NCBI GenBank assembly: GCA_913020275.1
Contig: CAJWBV010000044.1
Coordinates: 1 to 6,817, forward strand
Direction of reading: 5' to 3'
DNA length: 6,817 nt
DNA from: an uncultured Rhodobiaceae bacterium
Lineage (GTDB): Bacteria > Pseudomonadota > Alphaproteobacteria > RS24
The first letter of the stretch is position 1. Every line of letters starts with the position of its first letter. Under the pieces are notes generated by a model. That model was not told the origin of the DNA and searched no databases. It saw only the letters and a list, made by a program, of their open reading frames with translations. Positions 1-6,310 of the stretch are shown piece after piece. Both the position numbers and the translations under genes were made by a program.

Positions 1-157
1 TGTCATAATTTCCGGCTTGCGCCATGTCGAAGCCGGTGACGCCGTCCTGCGCGCATGAGACCTGATATCCGATACCCGACAGGGTTTCCATTATCAGCGC
101 GGCGGCGGCACCATCGTCTTCCACCAGAAGCACGTGAACTTGTTCGGTTGCGTCCAT
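1..157 (-). CDS. Response regulator, receiver domain N-terminus (partial, runs off left edge)
   Basis: Translating the minus strand from the ATG at 157 gives 52 codons with no stop before the window edge. The protein opens with a hydrophobic beta strand and the acidic cluster VLLVEDD (residues 9-15). In receiver domains such Asp/Glu residues bind the Mg2+ needed for phosphotransfer. A helix-like stretch (ALIMETLSGIGYQV) and a second strand follow, in the order expected of a CheY-like fold. The phosphoacceptor Asp, expected near residue 57-58, lies outside the window, as does any output domain, so DNA binding cannot be confirmed. The gene starts 16 bp after the ccmH stop on the same strand, which suggests cotranscription with the ccm genes. 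From memory, some rhizobia have degP and a two-component system downstream of cycHJKL; here no degP intervenes. The ribosome binding site is weak (AGAG about 7 nt upstream), compatible with coupling to ccmH. Confidence 0.88.
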   Translation of the reverse strand, partial: MDATEQVHVLLVEDDGAAAALIMETLSGIGYQVSCAQDGVTGFDMAQAGNYD

Positions 158-173
158 GGCGCAACTCTAACGC

Positions 174-575
174 TTATTCAACCTCAGATGAAGTGGTGCT
201 TGAAAACATGCGGGTCACAAACCAGCCGGCAATGCCGAGCAAAAAAACAGGCAATAACCATAAAATTGCCGTGGCCCCGCCAAACCGGGGGCGGAACAAA
301 ACAAATTCGCCATAGCGTTCGGTGACGGCAGCACGAATATCTCGGTCGCTGTCCCCGGCCAAAAGGCGGGCGCGGACCATCGCACGCAGGTCGCGCGCCA
401 GCGGCGCGTCGCTGTCATCGATCGACTGGTTTTGACAGACAAGACAGCGAAACTCGACCGATAGCGCACGCGCGCGCGCCTCAAGCGCAGGATCGCCAAG
501 GGCTTCGCCGGGATCGATGGCATAGGCCGGTACCAGCAATGTACCGACAAGCAACACGATCAGAACCCGCATCAT
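174..575 (-). CDS. ccmH: Cytochrome c-type biogenesis protein CcmH (CycL)
   Basis: CcmH is the membrane-anchored periplasmic thiol-disulfide protein of system I cytochrome c maturation. It handles the cysteines of the apocytochrome heme site so that CcmF/CcmI can attach heme. The 133-residue product has an N-terminal hydrophobic signal (residues 1-19, likely cleavage after AYA), the family hallmark RCLVCQNQSI with redox cysteines C44 and C47, a helical LARDLRAMVRARLLAGDSD segment, the RYGEFVLFRP motif (88-96), and a C-terminal membrane helix (about 101-121). This is the short single-domain form. The TPR part that is fused to it in E. coli CcmH is a separate gene here (ccmI). The start at 575 is chosen because its ATG overlaps the ccmF stop as ATGA and has GGAG 7 nt upstream. 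A second ATG at 572 is possible but spaced worse. An in-frame start at 695 would put 40 Arg-rich residues inside ccmF and is not credible. Confidence 0.97.
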   Translation of the reverse strand: MMRVLIVLLVGTLLVPAYAIDPGEALGDPALEARARALSVEFRCLVCQNQSIDDSDAPLARDLRAMVRARLLAGDSDRDIRAAVTERYGEFVLFRPRFGGATAILWLLPVFLLGIAGWFVTRMFSSTTSSEVE

Positions 576-2497
576 GCGCGCGCTCCACTGACAGCGTGAG
601 AACGGCGACCGACGCGCCCTGCAAGACCCAACGCACCGCCTAGCGCCATCAACAAAGCGCCTATCCAGATAAACGCCACGAACGGATGATACCAAATACG
701 CACCACCCGCTTGTCATCAACCGGTTCACCAATAACGGCATAAAGATGGCCGGCCAGGTTTGTAGTGATGGCCGCCTCGGTGGTCTGGCTGCGCTCGGCT
801 TCGTAGAAGCGGCGTTCTGGCAATAAAGCGTTGCCTTCGTGCGCCCCGCCGATATAAACAAGCCTGCCTTGCTCGGATGTGTAGTTCGGCCCGGCGCGCT
901 CGCGCACTCCGTCAAAGCGCAAAGTCTTTTCGCCAATTTGCAACACATCGCCGGGGGTGGCCGCCACTACAAGCTCCTGGCGCCATGCCGTTGCCGTGAT
1001 AATGCCGATAATCATCACCCCCAGCCCAGCATGGGCGACGGGTGCCGACAAAAGCGGTGTTTGTGTGAGATTTTGAAGCCGCCTCAAGCGTTGCCCCATA
1101 TCCGTCAGCGCGCCGCCAATAAGCCAGAACGCCCCACCCAGCAACACTAAAGCCAAAAGCGGTGTGCCGTTTCGCGTCATGGCCAATCCCAAAGTGATCA
1201 ATATCGCAGCAAGCGCGGCGGGTGCCAAACGCGTGACAAGCGGCGACAAGCTGTCATTGCGCCACGCCAGAAGCGGCCCCAGAGGCAACATGATAAGAAA
1301 GGGAATGGTAAGCGGCGCAAATACGGCATTGAAATAGGGCGCGCCAACGGAAATTTTGGGGCCGCCAATCGCGTCCAGCGCCAACGGATAAATCGTACCG
1401 ATAAAAACGGTGACGGTCGCGGTGGCCAGAAAAATATTATTCGCCACCAACAAAGCCTCGCGACTGACCGGTTGGAATTTATCATTTGATGAGGCCGGTG
1501 CACGCCAGCCAAAAAGCGCCAAGCCGCCGCCTGTGAAAAGGGCAAGGATTGCCAAAATAAAAAGCCCACGTGCCGGATCATTGGCAAAAGCATGCACTGA
1601 GGTCAGCACGCCGGAACGCACCAGAAACGTGCCGGCCAATGACAAGGCGAAAGTCAGAATTGCCAAAAGCAATGTCCAGTTGATCAATGTGCCGCGTCGC
1701 TCAGCGACGAGCGCCGAATGCAGCAGTGCGGTACCGGCCAGCCACGGCATAAGCGATGCGTTTTCCACCGGATCCCAGAACCAGAAACCGCCCCAACCCA
1801 GCTCGTAATACGCCCAATAAGAGCCAAGCGCGATACCAAGGGTCAAAAACACCCAAGCCGACAGCGTCCATGGTCGCATCCAGCGTGCCCACGCGCGGTC
1901 CACCTTGCCTTCCAAAAGTGCGGCAATGGCAAATGAAAAGGTAATGGAGAAGCCAACATAACCCGCATATAGCAGTGGCGGATGGGCGGCCAGTGCCGGG
2001 TCTTGCAAAATCGGGGTCAGGCCACGACCCTCAAACGGAGCAGTATCGAGACGGGCAAACGGGTTGGAGGTCAGCACCAAAAACACAAGAAAAGCAATGC
2101 CCATCAACCCTTGGACGCCAAGAATACGCGCGTGTAAGGAGGATGGCATGGCGCGCTCACCCCATGAAAAGGCGGCACCGTAGAGTGCCAAAATCAAAAC
2201 CCAGAGCAACATGGAACCTTCATGATTGCCCCAAACACCTGCAATCTTATAGACCAATGGCTTGGCGATGTGGCTGTTGGCATGGACCACGGCAAGCGAG
2301 AAGTCGGAGACAACAAAACTGTAGGTGAGTGCGCCAAAGGCGGTGAGAACCAGTCCAAATTGCGCACGCGCACTAATATCTGCAACCCGCATTAGATCGG
2401 CGGAAGTCGATCTTGCGCCGGCCAACCCAGCGCCCACTTGCACTGCGCAAACGCAAAGGGCGCACACCAGCGCGAAATGGCCAAACTCTGCAATCAT
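572..2497 (-). CDS. ccmF: Heme lyase subunit CcmF (CycK)
   Basis: CcmF is the large polytopic inner-membrane subunit of the heme ligation complex. It takes heme from holo-CcmE, reduces it, and helps attach it to apocytochrome c. The 641-residue product is close in length to E. coli CcmF (about 647). It shows many membrane helices and the tryptophan-rich WWD heme-handling motif WGGFWFWDPVEN at residues 235-246. Four candidate heme-ligand histidines stand where the family has them: H172 (AHPPLLY), H260 (LLHS), H302 (VHAFA) and H489 (VAHAGLG). A large periplasmic loop (about 510-600) precedes the last helix (605-627). The ATG at 2497 overlaps the ccmE stop as ATGA, and an AGAGGT ribosome binding site lies within the end of ccmE. 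The end overlaps the ccmH start in the same way. No frameshift or missing key residue is seen. Confidence 0.98.
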   Translation of the reverse strand: MIAEFGHFALVCALCVCAVQVGAGLAGARSTSADLMRVADISARAQFGLVLTAFGALTYSFVVSDFSLAVVHANSHIAKPLVYKIAGVWGNHEGSMLLWVLILALYGAAFSWGERAMPSSLHARILGVQGLMGIAFLVFLVLTSNPFARLDTAPFEGRGLTPILQDPALAAHPPLLYAGYVGFSITFSFAIAALLEGKVDRAWARWMRPWTLSAWVFLTLGIALGSYWAYYELGWGGFWFWDPVENASLMPWLAGTALLHSALVAERRGTLINWTLLLAILTFALSLAGTFLVRSGVLTSVHAFANDPARGLFILAILALFTGGGLALFGWRAPASSNDKFQPVSREALLVANNIFLATATVTVFIGTIYPLALDAIGGPKISVGAPYFNAVFAPLTIPFLIMLPLGPLLAWRNDSLSPLVTRLAPAALAAILITLGLAMTRNGTPLLALVLLGGAFWLIGGALTDMGQRLRRLQNLTQTPLLSAPVAHAGLGVMIIGIITATAWRQELVVAATPGDVLQIGEKTLRFDGVRERAGPNYTSEQGRLVYIGGAHEGNALLPERRFYEAERSQTTEAAITTNLAGHLYAVIGEPVDDKRVVRIWYHPFVAFIWIGALLMALGGALGLAGRVGRRSHAVSGARA

Positions 2498-3003
2498 TTA
2501 ACCTCTGCTCCCGTTTTGCGGTCGGCTACATCGGGATAAGCCGTATCGGAATAATCCGTGCCCGGATGGGCGGCATCGGCCTGCCAGCGCCCTGAAGCTT
2601 TTAACGCATCTGCAACTTCCGGCGGCATGTAGGTTTCGTCATGTTTCGCCAGAACCGTATCAGCCAAAAAAATGCCGGAGGCGTTGAACCGGCCTTCGGC
2701 AACAACGCCTTGGCCCTCGCGGAACAAATCCGGCAACATGCCGGTGAAGCGCACATCAACCTGATGTGCCAAATCGGTAATCTCAAAGCGAACATTAAGC
2801 CCATCGCGTTGCACACTGCCTTCACTGACAAGCCCGCCCACACGCAATGCAACGCCTGCGGCTACAGGCTTTTCGGCCAGTTCGCTGGGAGCGCGGAAAA
2901 ACACGATATTGTCTTCCAGCGCGGTCAGGGCGAGAGTTGCCGCTAATGCGAGGAACCCAAGTCCTGCAAATATCATCATCGCACGCGCGTTTTTGGGTGT
3001 CAT
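2494..3003 (-). CDS. ccmE: Periplasmic heme chaperone CcmE (CycJ)
   Basis: CcmE is a membrane-anchored OB-fold protein that binds heme covalently in the periplasm and delivers it to CcmF. The 169-residue product starts with a short basic segment and a single membrane anchor (about residues 8-28), then ITDLAHQVDVRFTGMLPDLFREGQGVVAEGRF (74-106), which is typical of the CcmE beta barrel. The heme-binding motif LAKHDETYMPPEV follows. H121 corresponds to the heme-attaching histidine (H130 in E. coli) and Y125 to the axial tyrosine (Y134). This is the classical His-type CcmE, not the Cys-type found in some archaea and sulfate reducers. The Asp/Ala-rich tail (140-169) is flexible and variable in the family. 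The ATG at 3003 has a modest GAGA ribosome binding site, and the gene ends in an ATGA overlap with ccmF. A possible promoter lies in the 120-bp gap upstream. Confidence 0.97.
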   Translation of the reverse strand: MTPKNARAMMIFAGLGFLALAATLALTALEDNIVFFRAPSELAEKPVAAGVALRVGGLVSEGSVQRDGLNVRFEITDLAHQVDVRFTGMLPDLFREGQGVVAEGRFNASGIFLADTVLAKHDETYMPPEVADALKASGRWQADAAHPGTDYSDTAYPDVADRKTGAEVK

Positions 3004-3035
3004 TATTTTCTCAAAAACATTTTCAGAATTTCATC

Positions 3036-3065
3036 AGTATAGGCGCTAAACGCCCGACATGAATA
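3036..3065 (-). promoter_or_regulatory. Possible internal promoter for ccmE-ccmF-ccmH
   Basis: In the gap between ccmI and ccmE the minus strand holds TATACT (3041-3036), a good -10 match, preceded at 18 bp by TATTCA (3065-3060), a poor -35. A start near 3029 would leave about 26 nt before the ccmE ATG. A short dyad, GGCG-N5-CGCC (3042-3054), sits in the spacer and could be an operator or mere chance. The unusual 120-bp gap inside an otherwise overlapping gene set is the main reason to suspect a promoter here. Confidence 0.3.
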
Positions 3066-3123
3066 CGTCCATAAAGCCGCATCCGATATCGGGGTTGTCA
3101 CGCGCCGGAAACGGGCTCGAAAT

Positions 3124-3777
3124 TCAAGGCTCAATATTCAAAGCCTCAATCTCACGCTCAAGCATCGCAGCTAATGGCAGGCCGTCAGGGAGGCCCGCGC
3201 GCAATGCGATAAATGCGGTACGCGCTTCCTCTTTTGCCCCTTGTTGGCGCAAAGCAATTGCATACCAGAAACCGGCCTGTAAATTTTCGGGCGCGACCGC
3301 AAGCACGCGCTCCAGCAGCTCAAAAGCGGCCGGACTGACAACCCCGCCATCCTGTTCGATCAACGCAACAGCCAGCCCGGTTAAAGCTTCGGTATCGACT
3401 TGCGTATCATCTTCGCCCAGCGCGATGAGGCGTTGCCATGCATCGGCGGCCTTTGCATGGTCACCAACTCCCTGCCTCAAACGCGCCAGCAGGCGCCACC
3501 CTTGCGCATCATTGGGGCGGGCACGCAATTCCGCCTCAAGGCGGGCAAGCACCGCATCCGGTGGCAGATTTTCCACCGGCCCCGCCAAACGCGCGGCAAG
3601 CGGCGCATCCGGCAAATCGGGGCGCCCCAAAGCAAGATAGAACAGCACGGCAAGGAGCGGAAAGCCGACCAGCAAGCCGGATGCCAACTGCCGGCTACCC
3701 GCGGCGCGCAACGGCGCGACCAAATACCAGACCGTGCCCATAGCGAGCACTGCGGCTGTAGACCAGAATAACCACAT
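3124..3777 (-). CDS. ccmI: Cytochrome c maturation protein CcmI (CycH), short form with TPR domain
   Basis: CcmI is the apocytochrome c chaperone of the heme ligation complex. Its periplasmic TPR domain holds the C-terminal helix of the apoprotein next to CcmF and CcmH. The 217-residue product has two N-terminal membrane helices (about 3-21 and 33-50), then LALGRPDLPDAPLAAR (48-63), which matches the conserved stretch after the second helix of CcmI. A helical TPR-like region follows (about 72-195; e.g. DAQGWRLLARLRQGVGDHAKAADAWQ). It is clearly shorter than rhizobial CycH (roughly 360-380 residues). The cytoplasmic loop between the helices is only about a dozen residues, and the C-terminal extension is absent. 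The start is set at the ATG at 3777 because AGGG lies 8 nt upstream. The in-frame GTG at 3783 would leave only 2 nt. It follows the nitroreductase by 24 bp and is separated from ccmE by 120 bp. Confidence 0.9.
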   Translation of the reverse strand: MWLFWSTAAVLAMGTVWYLVAPLRAAGSRQLASGLLVGFPLLAVLFYLALGRPDLPDAPLAARLAGPVENLPPDAVLARLEAELRARPNDAQGWRLLARLRQGVGDHAKAADAWQRLIALGEDDTQVDTEALTGLAVALIEQDGGVVSPAAFELLERVLAVAPENLQAGFWYAIALRQQGAKEEARTAFIALRAGLPDGLPLAAMLEREIEALNIEP

Positions 3778-3785
3778 GCTCACAA

Positions 3786-3789
3786 CCCT
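3786..3789 (-). promoter_or_regulatory. Ribosome binding site that fixes the ccmI start
   Basis: The minus strand reads AGGG here. It lies 8 nt before the ATG at 3777 but only 2 nt before the in-frame GTG at 3783, which favours the ATG and a 217-residue CcmI. Confidence 0.6.
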
Positions 3790-3801
3790 GAGACCCTACC
3801 A

Positions 3802-4503
3802 TCAGTCCGAAAAGCCGACAAAACGCACCATTTCCTCAATCGGCGCGCGCGGCGTTTCCAGCATATTGATCGGGGCGTCGGGGTCAGCATAGCCCAAGGC
3901 CAGTCCGCAGAAAAATGTCATTGTGTCGGGAATGTCGAGGAATTTTTTCACCGAGGGCGCCCAGATTGCCCAAGCTTCCTGCGGGCATGAATGCAAACCG
4001 CGCTCGCGGGCCAAGAGCATGATGGACTGGATAATCATACCCATATCCGACCACTGCCCTTCCTGCATGGATTTATCAAGCGCGAAGAACATGGCGCAGG
4101 GCGCGCCGAAAAATTCGAAATTGCGGGCCATCTGCGCCAAACGGCCCAACTTGTCTTCACGCGCCACCCCAATCGTCGCATACATACGCTCACCAATATC
4201 GCGGCGGCGCGTGTTATACGGATCAGCCAGATCGGGGGGATAAATGTGATATTCCGAGCCTTCGCCACCCGGATTATCGGTCATTTTCCCCTTAATTTCG
4301 TCGACAAAACTTGCGAGTTGCGCACCTTTCACCACCCAGACATGCCAGGGTTGAAGATTGCCGCCGGAGGGCGCGCGCAGTGCGGTTTGTAAAATGTAGC
4401 GGATGTCGTCTTCCGGCACCGGCTTATCCAGAAATGCGCGGCAAGAAAACCGTGTTTCAAGCGCATCGCTAACCGAGCGTGCCTGGCTTGTAAGTCGGGA
4501 CAT
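3802..4503 (-). CDS. FMN-dependent nitroreductase family protein (NfnB/PnbA-like)
   Basis: This is a flavoprotein oxidoreductase of the nitroreductase fold. Members form dimers, bind FMN, and pass electrons from NAD(P)H to nitro groups, quinones or other acceptors; the natural substrate cannot be read from sequence. The 233-residue product shows the N-terminal FMN-phosphate motif TRFSCRAF (17-24), the flavin motif APSGGNLQPWHVWVV (44-58), the mid-domain GLHSCPQEAW (169-178), and GLALGYADPDAPIN (200-213) near the C-terminus. This combination recalls the 4-nitrobenzoate reductase/NfnB branch. No signal peptide is seen, so it is likely cytoplasmic. The ATG at 4503 has a strong GGAGG 7 nt upstream, which rules in favour of it over the ATG at 4536. 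It precedes ccmI by 24 bp on the same strand and may share its transcript. A link to heme or thiol chemistry is only conjecture. Confidence 0.93.
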   Translation of the reverse strand: MSRLTSQARSVSDALETRFSCRAFLDKPVPEDDIRYILQTALRAPSGGNLQPWHVWVVKGAQLASFVDEIKGKMTDNPGGEGSEYHIYPPDLADPYNTRRRDIGERMYATIGVAREDKLGRLAQMARNFEFFGAPCAMFFALDKSMQEGQWSDMGMIIQSIMLLARERGLHSCPQEAWAIWAPSVKKFLDIPDTMTFFCGLALGYADPDAPINMLETPRAPIEEMVRFVGFSD

Positions 4504-4510
4504 GTCAAAA

Positions 4511-4515
4511 CCTCC
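4511..4515 (-). promoter_or_regulatory. Ribosome binding site that fixes the nitroreductase start
   Basis: The minus strand reads GGAGG here, 7 nt before the ATG at 4503. The competing ATG at 4536 has no comparable site, and this site lies inside the longer reading frame, so the shorter protein is preferred. Confidence 0.75.
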
Positions 4516-4531
4516 AGAATTGCCGGAGCAT

Positions 4532-4560
4532 ATCATAACGCCGCAAGATAACCAGTGGAA
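4532..4560 (-). promoter_or_regulatory. Possible sigma-70-like promoter for nitroreductase-ccm genes
   Basis: On the minus strand, TTCCAC (4560-4555) and TATGAT (4537-4532) are separated by 17 bp. TATGAT matches five of six consensus -10 positions. The -35 is a weaker match. Transcription would start near 4525, leaving a leader of about 20 nt that includes the GGAGG site. This is inferred from sequence pattern only; short AT-rich hexamers also occur by chance. Confidence 0.3.
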
Positions 4561-4685
4561 CGGCTCCTTGTGGATTACCCCGCAGGCGGTTTCTGTTGAA
4601 CTAGCTTACCTCCGGCACCGGCATGTGAAGCCTGAACACAGCAAATGCGATCCGTCCGGAAGTCAGCGAACACATGACATACAAT

Positions 4686-5132
4686 CTATGCCTTCCTCAA
4701 AGGCCAGATTGCAACTTGATCTTCAAAATCGCCATCAAAATCAGCCTCAGAAATCACCCGCGCATCAACGGACATATCTGCCGCAACAACGCTGTCGCGC
4801 GTGCCGCTGATCAGCGGGTGCCAGTCGGGCAGGTCTGCACCTTCAGCCAGCCGTCGATAGGCGCAGCTGGGCGGCATAAAATCCAGCTCATCTAAATTTT
4901 CCGGCGTTAGCTTCACACATGTCGGCACCAGAGCGCAGCGTTTGGCATATTGCGTGCATTTGCGGGTCTCAACATCCAGCAAATGGCACACAACATCTGT
5001 GAAAAAAATTTCTTCGGTATCGGCATCCTGAAGCTTGATCAGACAACATTTGCCACAGCCGTCGCACAGGGACTCCCATTGTGCATTTGTCATTTCATCA
5101 AACGGAACTGTTTTCCAAAACGGCTCAACCAT
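4686..5132 (-). CDS. YcgN/UPF0260 family cysteine-cluster protein
   Basis: This is a small cytoplasmic protein of the widespread YcgN (UPF0260, zinc/iron-chelating CxxCxxCC) family, whose biochemical role is not established. The 148-residue product is close to the length of E. coli YcgN (about 153). It has the N-terminal WKTVPFDEMTNAQWESLCDGCGKCC signature with C23, C26, C29 and C30, further cysteines at 49, 59, 66, 72 and 90, and the conserved PPSCAYRRLAEGADLPDWHPL segment (87-107). The cysteine pattern is compatible with an Fe-S cluster or zinc binding. The start at 5132 is chosen for GAGGTG 6 nt upstream. The frame stays open to 5237, but that extension lacks a ribosome binding site and family likeness. 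It diverges from the ABC importer and lies upstream of the nitroreductase-ccm genes, separated by 182 bp, so membership of that operon is doubtful. Confidence 0.94.
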   Translation of the reverse strand: MVEPFWKTVPFDEMTNAQWESLCDGCGKCCLIKLQDADTEEIFFTDVVCHLLDVETRKCTQYAKRCALVPTCVKLTPENLDELDFMPPSCAYRRLAEGADLPDWHPLISGTRDSVVAADMSVDARVISEADFDGDFEDQVAIWPLRKA

Positions 5133-5149
5133 ATCAGACACCTCTTCCA

Positions 5150-5174
5150 GCAAGGCTAACCGCATTCGCCTTGC
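5150..5174. repeat. Inverted repeat GCAAGGC-N11-GCCTTGC in the ycgN-like leader
   Basis: The two 7-bp arms (5150-5156 and 5168-5174) are perfect reverse complements around an 11-nt loop. On the ycgN strand the stem would end 5 nt before the GAGGTG ribosome binding site, a position where an mRNA hairpin could affect translation. Whether it is transcribed depends on the unknown start site. Confidence 0.5.
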
Positions 5175-5213
5175 GATACCAGATAGCTTGCATAGCAGGC
5201 GAAGCTTCGAGCA

Positions 5214-5233
5214 TTCAGGCATATTGACCTGAA
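5214..5233. repeat. Operator-like dyad TTCAGG-N8-CCTGAA
   Basis: Perfect 6-bp arms (5214-5219 and 5228-5233) flank an 8-bp centre that also contains part of a TTGACC -35-like hexamer (5224-5229). The size and spacing fit a dimeric regulator, and the site lies 47 bp before the importer start. The binding protein is unknown, and a 6-bp dyad can arise by chance. Confidence 0.45.
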
Positions 5234-5279
5234 ACAACGCCTCTGCCAGTTTGGAAAGGTGGTTAGGGGTGATGCAATT

Positions 5280-6296
5280 ATGGTTTATTTACGACTAATG
5301 CTGATGGTCGCGATGATGGGGTCACATGGTGTTGCTGGTGCACAAGACGCCCTTCTCAAAGTCCGCTTCGCCACAGACTGGAAAGCGCAGGCCGAACAAG
5401 GGGGATTTTATCAGGCCAAAGCCCTGGGCCTATATGAAAAGGCCGGGCTTGATGTCGAGATACACGGCGGCGGCCCAGGCATCAACATCCCGCAACTTCT
5501 GGGCGCCGGCGCGATTGAATTTGGCATGGGTTCGAACAGCTTCATTCCGCTTAATATTGTAAAGGCCGGTGTGCCGGCTAAGGCCGTGATGGCGGCTTTC
5601 CAGAAAGACCCTCAAGTGCTGATCACGCACCCGCGCGATGATGTGCGTTCGCTGGAAGATATGAAGGGCAAGCCGATCATGATTGCGGACGCGACAATCA
5701 ACGCCTTTTGGGTTTGGCTTCGTGCCGAATACGGGTTTTCCGACCGCCAAATCCGCAAATATACCTTCAACCTCGCACCGTTTCTGGTCGACAAAGAGGC
5801 CATCCAGCAGGGCTATGTCACCTCCGAACCCCACACCATCGAAACGCGCGGCGGGTTTAAGCCACAGGTTTTTCTATTGTCCGATTACGGCTATCCAAGC
5901 TATGCGGCCATGGTGCTGGCGCGCACCGACTGGATTGAAAACCGCTCTGAGCATGTACAGGCTTTCGTCAATGCAACAATCGAAGGCTGGCGTTCTTATG
6001 TTTACGGAGACCCGGCGCCGGGCAACCGGCTCATTCTCGCCGCCAACCCCGATATGACGCCGGAGATTGTCGAGCAAGCCATTGAGCAGATGCGCCGCCG
6101 CGCCATGTTGCAGTCATCGGATACCGAAGCCCATGGCATTGGCACAATGACAGACGAAAGATGGCAAAAATTTTTCGACATCATGTCGGCGCATGGCGTT
6201 TATGCCCCGGCCCTCGACTGGCGCCAGGCGTTTACCACGCGGTTTGTCAATCAGGCACAAGCCCCGCAGCCGGCAACACCGCGGGCGAACCGCTAA
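5280..6296 (+). CDS. ABC importer substrate-binding protein, NMT1/THI5 (NitT/TauT-like) family
   Basis: This is a periplasmic binding protein that would capture a small organic molecule and hand it to the membrane permease of an ABC importer. The 338-residue product has a Sec signal peptide (residues 1-21, likely cleavage after AGA; no lipobox Cys). The mature part opens with VRFATDWKAQAEQGGFYQAKALGLYEKAGLDVEI (28-61), the first-lobe pattern of NMT1-like proteins, then GGGPGINIPQLLGAGAIEFGMG (63-84), DVRSLEDMKGKPIMI (121-135), and the two-lobe hinge region through about 215. Related proteins bind thiamin pyrimidine precursors, sulfonates, taurine or riboflavin; the ligand here is open. The ATG at 5280 follows AGGGG by 10 nt and begins a proper signal peptide. 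The GTG at 5259 would add seven residues and has no spaced ribosome site. The ATPase gene follows by 14 bp. Confidence 0.93.
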   Translation: MVYLRLMLMVAMMGSHGVAGAQDALLKVRFATDWKAQAEQGGFYQAKALGLYEKAGLDVEIHGGGPGINIPQLLGAGAIEFGMGSNSFIPLNIVKAGVPAKAVMAAFQKDPQVLITHPRDDVRSLEDMKGKPIMIADATINAFWVWLRAEYGFSDRQIRKYTFNLAPFLVDKEAIQQGYVTSEPHTIETRGGFKPQVFLLSDYGYPSYAAMVLARTDWIENRSEHVQAFVNATIEGWRSYVYGDPAPGNRLILAANPDMTPEIVEQAIEQMRRRAMLQSSDTEAHGIGTMTDERWQKFFDIMSAHGVYAPALDWRQAFTTRFVNQAQAPQPATPRANR

Positions 6297-6310
6297 TACT
6301 GGACGCGGGC

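Larger units (their letters stand above)
4504..4685. other. Intergenic gap between ycgN-like gene and nitroreductase (182 bp)
   Basis: No reading frame of useful length with a ribosome binding site was found on either strand. Only very short stems are visible (e.g. CCGC-AG-GCGG at 4580-4589), none with a following T run, so no clear rho-independent terminator can be called for the ycgN-like gene. The right part could hold its 3' leader or a rho-type end. The left part holds the possible nitroreductase promoter. Confidence 0.5.
5133..5279. promoter_or_regulatory. Divergent control region between ycgN-like gene and ABC importer
   Basis: These 147 bp separate two divergently read genes, so promoters for both must lie here or within the genes. 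The region holds two perfect inverted repeats (5150-5174 and 5214-5233) and a 10-bp palindrome CGAAGCTTCG (5200-5209). A TTGACC hexamer at 5224-5229 could be a plus-strand -35, but the hexamer 17 bp on (CAGTTT) is a poor -10. No clear promoter could be picked for ycgN. Confidence 0.55.

Noticed and set aside
576..695. N-terminal extension of CcmH up to an in-frame start at 695
   Set aside because: It would place an Arg-rich stretch before a clear signal peptide and lies wholly within ccmF. The ATGA overlap start is better supported.
1410..1808. 132-codon plus-strand frame opposite ccmF
   Set aside because: It is antisense to conserved ccmF including the WWD region, and its composition is that of a shadow frame.
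3059..3640. 193-codon plus-strand frame opposite ccmI
   Set aside because: It lies antisense to a well-supported ccmI, is rich in Ser/Arg/Ala as expected of a shadow frame, and has no recognisable domain.
3991..4392. 133-codon plus-strand frame opposite the nitroreductase
   Set aside because: It overlaps the conserved nitroreductase motifs on the other strand and has no domain likeness.
4580..4589. CCGC-AG-GCGG as a terminator of the ycgN-like gene
   Set aside because: The stem is 4 bp with a 2-nt loop, which is not feasible as a hairpin, and no T run follows.
4403..4810. 135-codon plus-strand frame spanning the nitroreductase start and the ycgN end
   Set aside because: It crosses two well-supported minus-strand gene ends. 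Its Gln/His/Pro-rich translation resembles no family I know.
5214..5279. Possible thiamin (TPP) riboswitch before the importer, prompted by ACCTGA at 5227-5232
   Set aside because: The CTGAGA element and the second conserved block are missing, and the region is too short for the full fold.
5430..5834. 134-codon minus-strand frame inside the substrate-binding protein
   Set aside because: It is antisense to a conserved gene with signal peptide and family motifs.
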